From contig NZ_CP029487.1 in the NCBI RefSeq assembly GCF_002441855.2, positions 1,798,001 to 1,862,000 on the forward strand: a DNA stretch of 64,000 bases, written 5' to 3'. Positions 44,468 through 52,702 of the stretch are shown here, in pieces; the stretch's first letter is position 1, and every line of letters starts with the position of its first letter. Source of the DNA: Eubacterium maltosivorans. Its GTDB lineage: Bacteria; Bacillota; Clostridia; Eubacteriales; Eubacteriaceae. The translations under genes and the position numbers were made by a program. A model generated the notes under the pieces. The model ran no database searches and was not told the origin of the DNA. It saw only the letters and a program-made list of their open reading frames with translations.

Positions 44468-47400
44468 TTAAAAGATCATATTGACATCTGCTGCGTACTG
44501 CGCAATTCTCTGGGCATCGATAATATTGACCTTGCCGTCAAAGTTCACATCGCCGCTTGCCTGCTTAACAGCCTCCTGGGCTCCGCCAGATGCAGATGCC
44601 TGAGCGACCTGCTGCGCGTCGATAATGTTAATCTTGTCATCGCCGCTGAAGTTTCCTAATAAAACACACTTGGCATCCGCCTTAAGCGCTGTATCGCCTT
44701 CCTTGACAGTATATTCCGCACTGTAGCCTTTACCTTCGGCCAATTTTACCAGGGGAATGCTTTCACCGTTCATGGTAAAGCTATAAGGAACGTAAGCGTT
44801 ACGGACATCCGCAGCGCTCAGCTGATAGGTGAGTGTGTCACCCACTGCCACGGTGTCGCCAATCTGGATGGCTTCACCGTTTTTCAGAACAACTGCGTTC
44901 ATACCAGCTGCCTGTTCCTCAGTTAATCCTGTGGTGATTTCTTCAAGAACAAGGCCCTCACTCTTAGCTTCAATCACAAGCTTTGCACTCATGGTCTGTG
45001 GTTCCACCACATGGTTGGCGTCGGTTTTAAAAGCTGCTGTAACTGTGTAGGTTCCTGCAGCACTTGGTGGCAGCTCAACGGCTTCGCTTGCGCCCTCTCT
45101 CAGATAACTGTAGCTTACGCTTACACCTTCTGGCAGTGTCCCCTTAATTTCAATGGTCTGGGTATTACCGTCCTCGGTCACTGTTTTGTCTTCCATGCTA
45201 ATACCGGAAAGGGTGATGGCCGCCGGGGTAATGTTACCTGTGGCCTGGCTGAAATCTAAGATATATTTTCCAGCATCTGAACCTGTTAAGCTTAGTCCGC
45301 TGACTTTAACCGGGATGTTCTTTCCGGCGTCAGCCGAAACGAATTCAGCCTTTGGAATACCGGATAACTGGACGTCGGCTCCCTCGGTCAGCGCTTCGGG
45401 ATCTAAAGCTGGTGTTTCCTTAAAATTGGCGGATTTCGTTCCGTCATAAACTTTATCCTCAATCGAAATCACTGGGGATAAAACCACTCTGTCACTGATG
45501 TTGACATTGACAGAAACCGCATCGCTCCCAATAGTTGCCCATACTGGCACAGCAGCGCTTCCTTCAAATACCACCGGTGCTACGGTTGCTGTTTTACCAA
45601 AGTTTTCCGGAATCTCTGTGCTCCAGCTAATGGCAAGCTCACGATCTGCACTGTTTACAGATACACCGGCCTGATAGGTGCATCCAATAGTTTCTGGCAG
45701 GCCTAGCTCGGCAATGGTCGAATAACCTTCGGCGTTTACAGGAAGTATCACATCATTTAAGGTGTTAAGCTCTGCTGTCACCGTATTAACAGTTACCGCT
45801 TGTGTAACGTTGCTGTCACTGGCAGATACGCTGTACTGGTAGGTACCGCCTTTAGGTGAAAAGACCGTGTTCGTGGCCCATCCCAAACCGAGCTTACTGG
45901 CTTTACCGATTTTTTCTTCACCATCGTTATAAGTCGCTTTTAAAACAATCTGGTTATTAACAAACGCTTTTAGCTGGGCTGCGCTCTCATTTTTTTCATC
46001 ATTTGCAAAAAGGGTAAGGTTCTTTTCATCGCCAACGCGTTCAATTTTAGTAATTCTTTTTTCACTTTCAGTCATAAAGGCTTTCATGTTCAGCTCGGTA
46101 TCCTCTGCCTTTACAACATAAGAGTAGGTGAATTTACCTGACCCTGTTGTGGCCTGAACATCATTGGCATTCAGGTTAAACTTGACAAAATCGTGCAGCG
46201 GACAGGGTATTGCTGTAAATAAAACCGTATCTCCCACCGCGGCGTTCCCATTAACGGCGGTGCTGGTCACTTCACAGCCGCAGCTTAAAGGCTGGCCTGC
46301 CAAATCTACAGCAGAGACAGTCACTTTCACCGGTTCCACCTTCAGGCTTACCGATGCGGTCCGGCTGTTATTGGCAGCAATGCCTTCATCGGTTGCGGTT
46401 GCTATAACATCAAAGGTAAAGGTACCCGCCTGTGTTGGTGTTCCTGAAAGGGCGCCGTTTGTGCTAAACGATAAGCCTTCGGGTAATACCGCCCCGTCTG
46501 CCAGCGCGTAGGTAAAACTGCCGCCTTCAATGGCCACACTGGCCTGGTAAGCGCCTTTCAATTTTGCGTTTGGCAGGCTTGGTGCGTACTCAAAGGGTTT
46601 GACAACCAGCGCTTCTTTTTGAGTCCGCCAGTAACTGTCATTTTCATTAACCAATGCTTTAATATCGTAGAGCTTGTTTTTTGTCAGCCCGCTAAAGGTA
46701 TATTCAGATTTACCGGCTTCGTAGGCTTGGGCCTGTCCAACGGGTGTACTGGCGCCATGCTCAAAGGCCTGGAGCATCACTGGCGCATCTGCCGTAACGC
46801 CATCCACTTGCATGGTGACACTGTTTTCCGCAATGCTTTTAATGCTAGAGCTTCCCAACTCTTCAGGGCTGGTGGTCTTCTTTAAAACCACATTTGGCTC
46901 TGCAAAAGTAAAGCCACTGTTATAAGCCAGGTTTATCTTTTGACTTGTATAGGCTTTTGGATCATTTTCGGCTGTTGCCGTAAAGACTTTGTTCTGACCT
47001 GGTGTGGTCCATAAATAGAGCTTTCCAGACTGGGCAGTCAAATCTTTTCCGTAGTCTTTACTGTCGATGGCTGCATTTTGTACTTTTGTCTTTTCTTCTG
47101 TGATTCCACCGATACTGACAGTTGCGGGGTAGACATTTTGATTTTGGCTGTTCTTAGCCGTTACATCCATTCTTTGATTTACAGCGTTTAAGGATCCACC
47201 GTCTACTTTAACATTAAAGGTATTGTTTGCGATGGTTCCTATATCTGGAATGCTCGTATCCGTTGACCGCGTTTCAGCGTTAATGGTTCCGCCTGTAACA
47301 TTGAGGTTAAAGGTGTTATTCTTGGCATTCTCTGTTGTTATCGTCGTGTTTTCTTTATATTTTCCAGCAATTCCGATTGCGGGTGTATTAACAGGAATAC

Positions 47401-48664
47401 CTTTTTCATCATCCATAGAAAGGCTGCTGATAAGACCACCCGAAATATTACAATCGAACGCTGCCTTTTGAGTGAACAGGCCAATACCAATACCTGGTCC
47501 GCGTCCATTATTTGTTGAAGCATCATTTACAGTCTCGATATTACCGCCTGAAATATCCACCTTTACTTTTTGGTCTGCGGCTGCGCCTGCACCTACGCCA
47601 ATGCCTGGCGCCTGTCCGGCAACTACAATTTTGGTGTTCCCACCCGCAATATTCGCTTCGACATACTCACTCGTAGATGTATTACCGTTAGGGGTACCCG
47701 TTTGGCTGTTCCAGCTACCAGAACCTCCAATAGCGGCTCCGCCATAAGCGCTGGTTAAATTAAGATCTGCGGTAGAATCCGCTGGAATATTGAGTGTAAC
47801 TTTTTGTTTTGCGTAACCGCCATAACCTGTTCCGATTACAGCGCCGCCTCTTTTTTTCCCTGGTTCTGGTGAAACATCTCTTGTATAGTTGCCACCGATT
47901 ACTTTTCCACCATTAATGGTTACATTAACAGTATTTTCCTGGTTTGCAGGTACATCCCCCTGGGTACCAATTGCGGCGCCCCAGCCTTCCGTTTGAGCTT
48001 CAACAGTTCCTCCATTAATTGTTAAATCCAGTGTTGAACCGCCATCTTTGTCATTTCCTGCAGTTGCGCCAATGGCCGGTGCATAATCCCGCGAAACTGC
48101 TTTAACAGATCCAGAATTAATGGTTAACGCGGAATGAGACTGAGCGCTCGCGCCAAGAATAACATTCTTCATTTGTTGATCTTCGGGTATTTGAGCAGAT
48201 ACCTCCACTTCTCCATCGTTATTACCATAATCTTCTATGATGCATTGTGCCCCATCCTGCAAATAAAATGTACTGGAACCATTATGCGAACATTTTAGGA
48301 TATTCTTCCCTTTCAGCAGTACTGTCGCTTCGGCATTTTTTTTGATTCTCACCGGACTAGAAGTTTTTCCAACTTCAGAACTTTGCACTACATTCAACTT
48401 TTCCAGAATAACCGTTGCAGTAGCATTTTCTTCAACATCAACATTATATTCTGCTGTCGGCGTCGTCTGGTATACACGAACTACCTCTCCATTCTTTACA
48501 CTTACGTTTCCTTTGCTTATATCCGCCGATCTTGTCTCTGTAACCCCGGCGGCTCTTGCCTCTTTTCCTTCCAACATCAAAGTTGGCAGCAAAAGCAGCA
48601 TACTAAAAAACAGAATGGTCAATGTTTTTAAAAAATGCTTTCTTTTATCCATTTGTTTCTCCAT
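44468..48664 (-). CDS. Giant secreted dockerin protein with beta-helix-like repeats
   Basis: This 1398-residue protein starts at ATG 48664 (SD GAAAGGAG). The signal peptide spans LTILFFSMLLLLPTLMLEG to ARAAG. Residues 40-560 are beta-helix-like repeats rich in NGG, PAIG and GAAIGT units, the same kind as in the GDPD-dockerin protein but without the GDPD domain. He_PIG-type Ig (about 690-790), a module with FANDEKN (about 885), a YDG domain (DKVYDG near 1070) and an MBG-like domain follow. The dockerin (about 1340-1398) has calcium repeats GNFSGDDKINIIDAQQVAQ and GDVNFDGKVNIIDAQRIAQ. It is the first gene of the dockerin/cohesin run, about 120 bp upstream of the cohesin gene. It is clearly paralogous to the 1964-aa protein. 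Confidence 0.85.
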   Translation of the reverse strand: MEKQMDKRKHFLKTLTILFFSMLLLLPTLMLEGKEARAAGVTETRSADISKGNVSVKNGEVVRVYQTTPTAEYNVDVEENATATVILEKLNVVQSSEVGKTSSPVRIKKNAEATVLLKGKNILKCSHNGSSTFYLQDGAQCIIEDYGNNDGEVEVSAQIPEDQQMKNVILGASAQSHSALTINSGSVKAVSRDYAPAIGATAGNDKDGGSTLDLTINGGTVEAQTEGWGAAIGTQGDVPANQENTVNVTINGGKVIGGNYTRDVSPEPGKKRGGAVIGTGYGGYAKQKVTLNIPADSTADLNLTSAYGGAAIGGSGSWNSQTGTPNGNTSTSEYVEANIAGGNTKIVVAGQAPGIGVGAGAAADQKVKVDISGGNIETVNDASTNNGRGPGIGIGLFTQKAAFDCNISGGLISSLSMDDEKGIPVNTPAIGIAGKYKENTTITTENAKNNTFNLNVTGGTINAETRSTDTSIPDIGTIANNTFNVKVDGGSLNAVNQRMDVTAKNSQNQNVYPATVSIGGITEEKTKVQNAAIDSKDYGKDLTAQSGKLYLWTTPGQNKVFTATAENDPKAYTSQKINLAYNSGFTFAEPNVVLKKTTSPEELGSSSIKSIAENSVTMQVDGVTADAPVMLQAFEHGASTPVGQAQAYEAGKSEYTFSGLTKNKLYDIKALVNENDSYWRTQKEALVVKPFEYAPSLPNAKLKGAYQASVAIEGGSFTYALADGAVLPEGLSFSTNGALSGTPTQAGTFTFDVIATATDEGIAANNSRTASVSLKVEPVKVTVSAVDLAGQPLSCGCEVTSTAVNGNAAVGDTVLFTAIPCPLHDFVKFNLNANDVQATTGSGKFTYSYVVKAEDTELNMKAFMTESEKRITKIERVGDEKNLTLFANDEKNESAAQLKAFVNNQIVLKATYNDGEEKIGKASKLGLGWATNTVFSPKGGTYQYSVSASDSNVTQAVTVNTVTAELNTLNDVILPVNAEGYSTIAELGLPETIGCTYQAGVSVNSADRELAISWSTEIPENFGKTATVAPVVFEGSAAVPVWATIGSDAVSVNVNISDRVVLSPVISIEDKVYDGTKSANFKETPALDPEALTEGADVQLSGIPKAEFVSADAGKNIPVKVSGLSLTGSDAGKYILDFSQATGNITPAAITLSGISMEDKTVTEDGNTQTIEIKGTLPEGVSVSYSYLREGASEAVELPPSAAGTYTVTAAFKTDANHVVEPQTMSAKLVIEAKSEGLVLEEITTGLTEEQAAGMNAVVLKNGEAIQIGDTVAVGDTLTYQLSAADVRNAYVPYSFTMNGESIPLVKLAEGKGYSAEYTVKEGDTALKADAKCVLLGNFSGDDKINIIDAQQVAQASASGGAQEAVKQASGDVNFDGKVNIIDAQRIAQYAADVNMIF

Positions 48665-49003
48665 TTTTAACTCCTTTCATATTTGCTGTTTTTCATTGTC
48701 CTCAACCATGTCCGAGCTTTAATCTCAGAGCGCCCTGCCAGCCAGTTCTTCTTCACACCTCCCGCGCTGTAACTTTTTTAAATCTTTTTTATCATCAGAA
48801 AGCCAGCATACACTAGATTGAAGACAGTTTTATATCCATCAGGTTAGCCTGTGAATAACCTCGCTTTACCTTTAACAGAATGTGCAGAGAAGGCGAACGC
48901 TGGTGTAAAAAGTTCCCGCCCTCTCTGCGATTACAAAAAGATAAAAAGGTAAAGATGTGAGAGTGCCCGAAACAGCTTGTTTGGCGCGCGCTGTTTCCTC
49001 TCT
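48665..49003. other. Long leader between HD-GYP and the first dockerin gene
   Basis: This 339-bp region upstream of the 1398-aa dockerin gene holds no ORF. It contains a strong stem (GCAGAGAGGGCG / CGCCTTCTCTGC, about 48885-48932), a second stem AAACAGC/GCTGTTT near 48973-49000 just after the HD-GYP stop codon, and a small GGTTA/TAACC hairpin. It does not match the c-di-GMP riboswitch classes I know. The transcript leader of the dockerin operon probably starts here. Confidence 0.4.
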
Positions 49004-49618
49004 CTATTCAACAGAAAAGCAGCGAATGCTTTTGCTGTGAATAACATTTTTTACTTCCAGAAAGGCCGCAACAATTTCCGGATCAAACTGAGTGCCGCTG
49101 CCTTTCTCAATTTCAGCCAGAGCCTCATGCTCGGTCAGGCTGCCCCGGTAGCATCTTTGGCTGACCATGGCGTCCCAGCTGTCGGCCACGGCGCATACTC
49201 TGGCAGCAAAGGGAATGGCTGCTCCTTCCAGTCCCATAGGATACCCGGAGCCGTCCCACCGTTCGTGGTGGTATTTGCAAACCATGGCCCCCACCCGGCA
49301 AAAGGCTCTGGCCTCCGGGCTCTCTGCCAGCTCTCTCAGCTGGTCGAAAAGGATTCCGCCAAAACGCGTGTGCCGTTTCATGATTGTCCATTCACCGATG
49401 TTTAACGCGCTGTCTTTTTCCAAAAGTTTTTTGGGTACGATGCACTTACCGATGTCGTGGTAATAAAAGGGGCTGCACCCGTTAAGACGGCACAGCGCTA
49501 TTTCGCTTTCCCGGTTCATTTCGCAAAACAGAGCCTCCATTAATTCTCCGGTTCTCTGGCAATGGCGTTGAACTTCTTCTGGACATTTTCTTAAGTATTC
49601 GTTAACGGATCGGTCCAT
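49004..49618 (-). CDS. Stand-alone HD-GYP phosphodiesterase
   Basis: This 204-residue protein consists of an HD-GYP domain alone. Metal and catalytic motifs are present: the HD of FYYHDIGK near residue 53, MKRH near 80, CKYHHERWDGSGYP near 113-126 with the GYP, AARVCAVADSWDAMVSQRCY, and GSGTQFDPEIV at the end. HD-GYP enzymes hydrolyse c-di-GMP or related cyclic dinucleotides. No sensory or receiver domain is attached, so activity may be set by expression. A promoter-like TTGAAC, 17 nt, TATACC lies at 49653-49681 (minus strand), its -35 touching the left inversion site. The recombinase gene lies 92 bp upstream in the same direction. Confidence 0.85.
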   Translation of the reverse strand: MDRSVNEYLRKCPEEVQRHCQRTGELMEALFCEMNRESEIALCRLNGCSPFYYHDIGKCIVPKKLLEKDSALNIGEWTIMKRHTRFGGILFDQLRELAESPEARAFCRVGAMVCKYHHERWDGSGYPMGLEGAAIPFAARVCAVADSWDAMVSQRCYRGSLTEHEALAEIEKGSGTQFDPEIVAAFLEVKNVIHSKSIRCFSVE

Positions 49619-49681
49619 TTTTCACTTCATCCTTTTCTTTTTTGCCTGATAGGGTATAATATTACAGCTAAAATCGTTCAA

Positions 49682-49712
49682 AAAGTCGCAAAATATACTC
49701 TTTTGCGTCTTT
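49682..49712 (-). repeat. Left inversion site (12-7-12) of the recombinase cassette
   Basis: Read on the minus strand: arm AAAGACGCAAAA (49712-49701), 7-bp core GAGTATA (49700-49694), arm TTTTGCGACTTT (49693-49682), which differs from a perfect palindrome by one base. The inner arm overlaps the recombinase stop codon. Confidence 0.85.
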
Positions 49713-50763
49713 ACACCGCTTCTGAACATATTTTCTCTATGATACTTTTAACTTTTAAATATTCATTTTCAGGAATTTGATCCATTTTTTTAATCTCTTC
49801 TTTTTTATATGTATCACTGGGATGTAGGTAAATATTCATGGTTGTTGCAGTATGGGCATGTCCTAAAATTTCACTGATCAATTGGATATCAATGCCACTT
49901 TCTTTTGCATTTGTCGCAAAGGTATGCCGTAAATCATGAAAATGACAGTGCTCAATTCCAGCTATTTTACATAGTTTAACAAAATGCCTTTGAATTGCGC
50001 GGACATCATAAAAACTTCCATTCTTTTTTCCGACAACAAAGCTTTCATCTTGGGCCTGGATGTCGTTTAAAACTTTGTAGTAGTCCTCGAGGCATGCTTT
50101 TATCTGCCTGTTCATCGGAACTGCTCTCACTGAATTCTGAGATTTTGGTGTACCCAAATGTAAAATGGTTTTCTGTTCCTTATTATTGGTCTGTATTCTT
50201 TTAAAGCTATGCTGTACATGAATAAATCCTTGCTTAAAATCGATATCTTTCCATCGTAATGCTGTGATTTCGGATATTCTCAGTCCCGCATAAAGAGCAA
50301 GCTGAATTGCTATATTTTGCGGTATTTTTTGAGTCGACAACACTTTTTCCAAACTTATCTTCTCTTCCAATGTCAATGCTTTTCCTTTCTTATTTTTACC
50401 CTTAGGCAACAGCACTAGGGTACAAGGATTGTTATAAATCAAACCCTCCTTTACGGCAAAATTCATTATTTCTGACAAACGACCAACAATATTTCGGACA
50501 GTCGTCGGGTTTAACCCCTTATCCTTCATGAGAATCTCTATAAACATTTGAATAACTTCTTCACTAACCGATGAAACATCATAAAATCCTAAAATAGGGT
50601 TGATGTGCAGATTAATTTGACGGTTATAATTCTGTAGTGTAACAGCTTTGACTTTTCCTTCACAGCGTTTCAAGTCTAGCCACTTCACAGATAATACAGC
50701 AATGGAAACCTGTTTTTTGAAAAATTTTCTCATTAATAAAGTGATAGTATCTTTAATCATCAT
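49711..50763 (-). CDS. Tyrosine recombinase (site-specific integrase/invertase)
   Basis: This 350-residue protein belongs to the phage-integrase family. The N-terminal SAM-like/core-binding domain (about 20-130) includes KWLDLKRCEGKVKAVTLQNY. The catalytic domain (about 150-330) has Arg in YAGLRISEITALRWKDID, a Lys in the beta-hairpin (TPKSQNSVRAVP region), HDLRHTFATNAKESGID (H-x-x-R), GHAHTATTMNIY (His and nucleophile Tyr), then YLHPSD. SD AAGGAGCAG precedes the ATG. It has no xis, repA or other mobile genes beside it. Inverted 12-7-12 sites flank it, which suggests it inverts its own segment. AT content is higher than in the neighbouring housekeeping genes, compatible with acquisition. Confidence 0.9.
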   Translation of the reverse strand: MMIKDTITLLMRKFFKKQVSIAVLSVKWLDLKRCEGKVKAVTLQNYNRQINLHINPILGFYDVSSVSEEVIQMFIEILMKDKGLNPTTVRNIVGRLSEIMNFAVKEGLIYNNPCTLVLLPKGKNKKGKALTLEEKISLEKVLSTQKIPQNIAIQLALYAGLRISEITALRWKDIDFKQGFIHVQHSFKRIQTNNKEQKTILHLGTPKSQNSVRAVPMNRQIKACLEDYYKVLNDIQAQDESFVVGKKNGSFYDVRAIQRHFVKLCKIAGIEHCHFHDLRHTFATNAKESGIDIQLISEILGHAHTATTMNIYLHPSDTYKKEEIKKMDQIPENEYLKVKSIIEKICSEAV

Positions 50764-50816
50764 TTCTGCTCCTTAGTTCAGCTATTAAAAAATTTTTAAA
50801 TTTATAAAAAAAACAC

Positions 50817-50845
50817 TGGCAATTTTTTTAACTTAACGTTATAAT
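50817..50845 (+). promoter_or_regulatory. Outward-facing promoter-like sequence inside the invertible cassette
   Basis: TGGCAA (50817-50822), a 17-nt spacer, TATAAT (50840-50845), pointing to the right site 27 nt away. The -10 is perfect and the -35 is weak (3 of 6). The complementary strand has an overlapping TATTAT that may drive the recombinase. Confidence 0.5.
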
Positions 50846-50872
50846 AGTTATAAAGTTAAAAATCTGCTCAAC

Positions 50873-50903
50873 AAAGACGCAAAAGAGTATATTTTGCGTC
50901 TTT
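50873..50903 (+). repeat. Right inversion site (12-7-12) of the recombinase cassette
   Basis: Arm AAAGACGCAAAA (50873-50884), core GAGTATA (50885-50891), arm TTTTGCGTCTTT (50892-50903); the arms are perfect inverted repeats. The core runs in the opposite direction to the left site. Confidence 0.88.
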
Positions 50904-51214
50904 GTTCTTTTTTTAATAACTTTTCCTTATATCGTACTATGCTCTGATTATTTGTAAATAAAATTTTTTTTGATGAAAATATGAAAAAAGAATCTTTAAG
51001 ATATAAACAGAAAAATAAAATATACCAGTAGTATATTCAACATGGTAAAAAAATATGAAAAAAAAGAACGCCGCAGATTCGTTTTTCAGTCTAGCTTTTT
51101 AAGCGCTCACCTTTAGCATTGTACGCCTCTCATCCTATCTCGTGTCCTATTATAGCATAATCATAATCTCTGTCATTTCTGATTTTACATGGGACACCAC
51201 CTGTTACTTTAATT
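50904..51214. other. AT-rich intergenic region without a recognisable gene
   Basis: This 311-bp strongly AT-rich region lies between the right inversion site and the trhP terminator. I see no ORF with a start and SD, and no RNA structure. A transcript leaving the cassette to the right would run through here and meet the convergent trhP gene. Confidence 0.5.
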
Positions 51215-51254
51215 AAAAAAAGACCACATACACGTATCGGTATGCGGTCTTTTA
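51215..51254 (-). terminator. Terminator of the U32 peptidase-like gene
   Basis: AAGACCACATAC (51220-51231) pairs with GTATGCGGTCTT (51240-51251); T-rich on both sides, with the longer run on the minus strand. Confidence 0.85.
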
Positions 51255-51273
51255 GGTCTGGTTATCTTTTAGC

Positions 51274-52509
51274 TTAAAGCTCTTTTTTTCGGATAATATC
51301 CATGGGCTTGACGGTCTTATCCATCTTCATGGTGTAGAGCATTTTGGGGTGGGGGGTTGATTCGAGGGCGTTGCCTTTTTCGTCCTTCATCTCGCCCACC
51401 TGCTGGACGTAGTAGCCCTCCGGCGAGCCTGCCACCATGACCTCGATGGTTTCGCCCACCGTGGTTTTGTTGCGCTGCTGGATGACGGCCTCACGGGTTT
51501 CGGGGTCGTAGGACTGTACTACACCGGCAAAGTCATAAAGTCTTGTGTAGCTGCTGGTGCCGTAATTCTGGTCATCGGCTGTGGTCTTATGCTCAAAGAA
51601 GCCGGTGGTGTAATTACGGTGGCTGACCTTGCACAGCTCCTGGAAGTATTTGGGATCGACGACGCTCTCCTCGGGATGGTCGTAATAATAATCGATGGCC
51701 TGGCGGTAGGCCTGTACCACGGTGGCCACATAGTAAAGGCTTTTCATGCGGCCCTCAATTTTGAGGCTGTCGATGCCTGCGTCCATGAGCTCTGGAATAT
51801 GGTCGATAAGGCAGAGGTCCTTGGAATTAAAGATAAAGGAGCCGGTTTCGTCTTCCTCTATGCTAAAGTCCTCGTCTGGTCTTGTCTCCTCGATGAGGTG
51901 GTATTTCCATCGGCATGGGTGGGCGCAGTCGCCCTGGTTCGAGTTTCTGCCGGTCATGTAATGGCTCAGCAGGCAGCGGCCAGAATAGGAGATACACATA
52001 GCGCCGTGCACAAAGGTTTCGATCTCCATGTCGGCGGGTGTTTTTTCCACGATGGTCCGCATTTCCTCAAGGCTGAGCTCCCGGGCCAGCACGATGCGCC
52101 GGGCGCCCTGGTGATACCAGAACTCCACGGTTTTCCAGTTGGTATTGTTGGCCTGGGTACTGATGGAGACCTTGAGCTCTGGCTCGGTCTCACGCACAAT
52201 GGCAAAAACGCCGGGGTCTGCCACCAGTACGGCATCTGCGCCCATGGCTTTCAGGGCATGAACATATTCTGGAAGCCCCTCCAGGTCGCGGTTGTGGGGG
52301 ATCATGTTCAGGGTAACGTAGATGCGCTTGCCTCTTTCGTGGACATAACGGACAGCTTCCTCAAGCTCTTCCATTTCAAAGTTACCAGCCCCTGCCCTCA
52401 GGCCAAAGCGTTTTCCTGCACAGTAAACTGCATCGGCGCCGTAGTGCAGGGCATATCTCAATTTTTCAAAATTCCCCGCCGGGGCGAGCAATTCAGGTTT
52501 TTTTCTCAA
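51274..52509 (-). CDS. trhP: U32-family tRNA hydroxylation protein (TrhP/YegQ-like)
   Basis: This 411-residue protein starts at TTG 52509 (SD GAAGGAGAAC). Residues 1-30 are MRKKPELLAPAGNFEKLRYA and HYGADAVYCAG. The U32 signature ETFVHGAMCISYSGRCLLSH follows near residue 163, then GDCAHPCRW, giving the conserved cysteines of the family. U32 TrhP proteins are needed for 5-hydroxyuridine at tRNA position 34, with TrmR adding the methyl group; trmR lies just upstream. A promoter-like TTGCAT, 17 nt, TATACT precedes it on the minus strand, near 52529-52557. The older label, collagenase-like peptidase, is unlikely to be the real function. Confidence 0.88.
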   Translation of the reverse strand: MRKKPELLAPAGNFEKLRYALHYGADAVYCAGKRFGLRAGAGNFEMEELEEAVRYVHERGKRIYVTLNMIPHNRDLEGLPEYVHALKAMGADAVLVADPGVFAIVRETEPELKVSISTQANNTNWKTVEFWYHQGARRIVLARELSLEEMRTIVEKTPADMEIETFVHGAMCISYSGRCLLSHYMTGRNSNQGDCAHPCRWKYHLIEETRPDEDFSIEEDETGSFIFNSKDLCLIDHIPELMDAGIDSLKIEGRMKSLYYVATVVQAYRQAIDYYYDHPEESVVDPKYFQELCKVSHRNYTTGFFEHKTTADDQNYGTSSYTRLYDFAGVVQSYDPETREAVIQQRNKTTVGETIEVMVAGSPEGYYVQQVGEMKDEKGNALESTPHPKMLYTMKMDKTVKPMDIIRKKEL

Positions 52510-52571
52510 TTTATGTTCTCCTTCGTGATTTTCATCTCTATAGTATATAGCAAATTCCCATGAAATGCAAA

Positions 52572-52598
52572 AATAAAAAGCGCTCTGGCGAGCGCCTG
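52572..52598 (-). terminator. Minus-strand intrinsic terminator upstream of trhP
   Basis: On the minus strand GGCGCTCG pairs with GAGCGCT around GCCA, then TTTTTATTTTT. It ends leftward transcripts from the trmR direction before the trhP promoter. Confidence 0.7.
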
Positions 52599-52602
52599 AT
52601 GA

Positions 52603-52631
52603 TTGTGTTCTGAATTAGAAAATGTTATAAT
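52603..52631 (+). promoter_or_regulatory. Promoter of the small toxin-like mRNA
   Basis: TTGTGT (52603-52608), 17-nt spacer, TATAAT (52626-52631). The transcript would start near 52638 and have a 65-nt leader. Confidence 0.65.
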
Positions 52632-52702
52632 TATCCCACGGGACATTCGGTCCTTGTGGCACTGGCACGGTCTAATCCAGCCCCAGAAATGGGGGTGATG
52701 GG

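Larger units (their letters stand above)
49682..50903. mobile_element. Putative invertible tyrosine-recombinase cassette
   Basis: A 1.2-kb segment containing only the recombinase gene and its promoter region is bounded by two nearly identical 31-bp sites in inverted orientation, with their 7-bp cores also inverted. This geometry predicts inversion of the segment rather than excision. A plus-strand promoter-like sequence inside points outwards. In the opposite orientation it would read towards the HD-GYP gene. Confidence 0.7.

Noticed and set aside
28786-48664. A cellulosome
   Set aside because: Cohesin and dockerins are present, but no glycoside hydrolase, cellulose-binding module or multi-cohesin scaffoldin was found in the window.
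49682-50903. The recombinase as the integrase of a conventional genomic island with attL and attR
   Set aside because: The two sites are inverted, not direct, and enclose only the recombinase gene; no tRNA, xis or cargo is visible.
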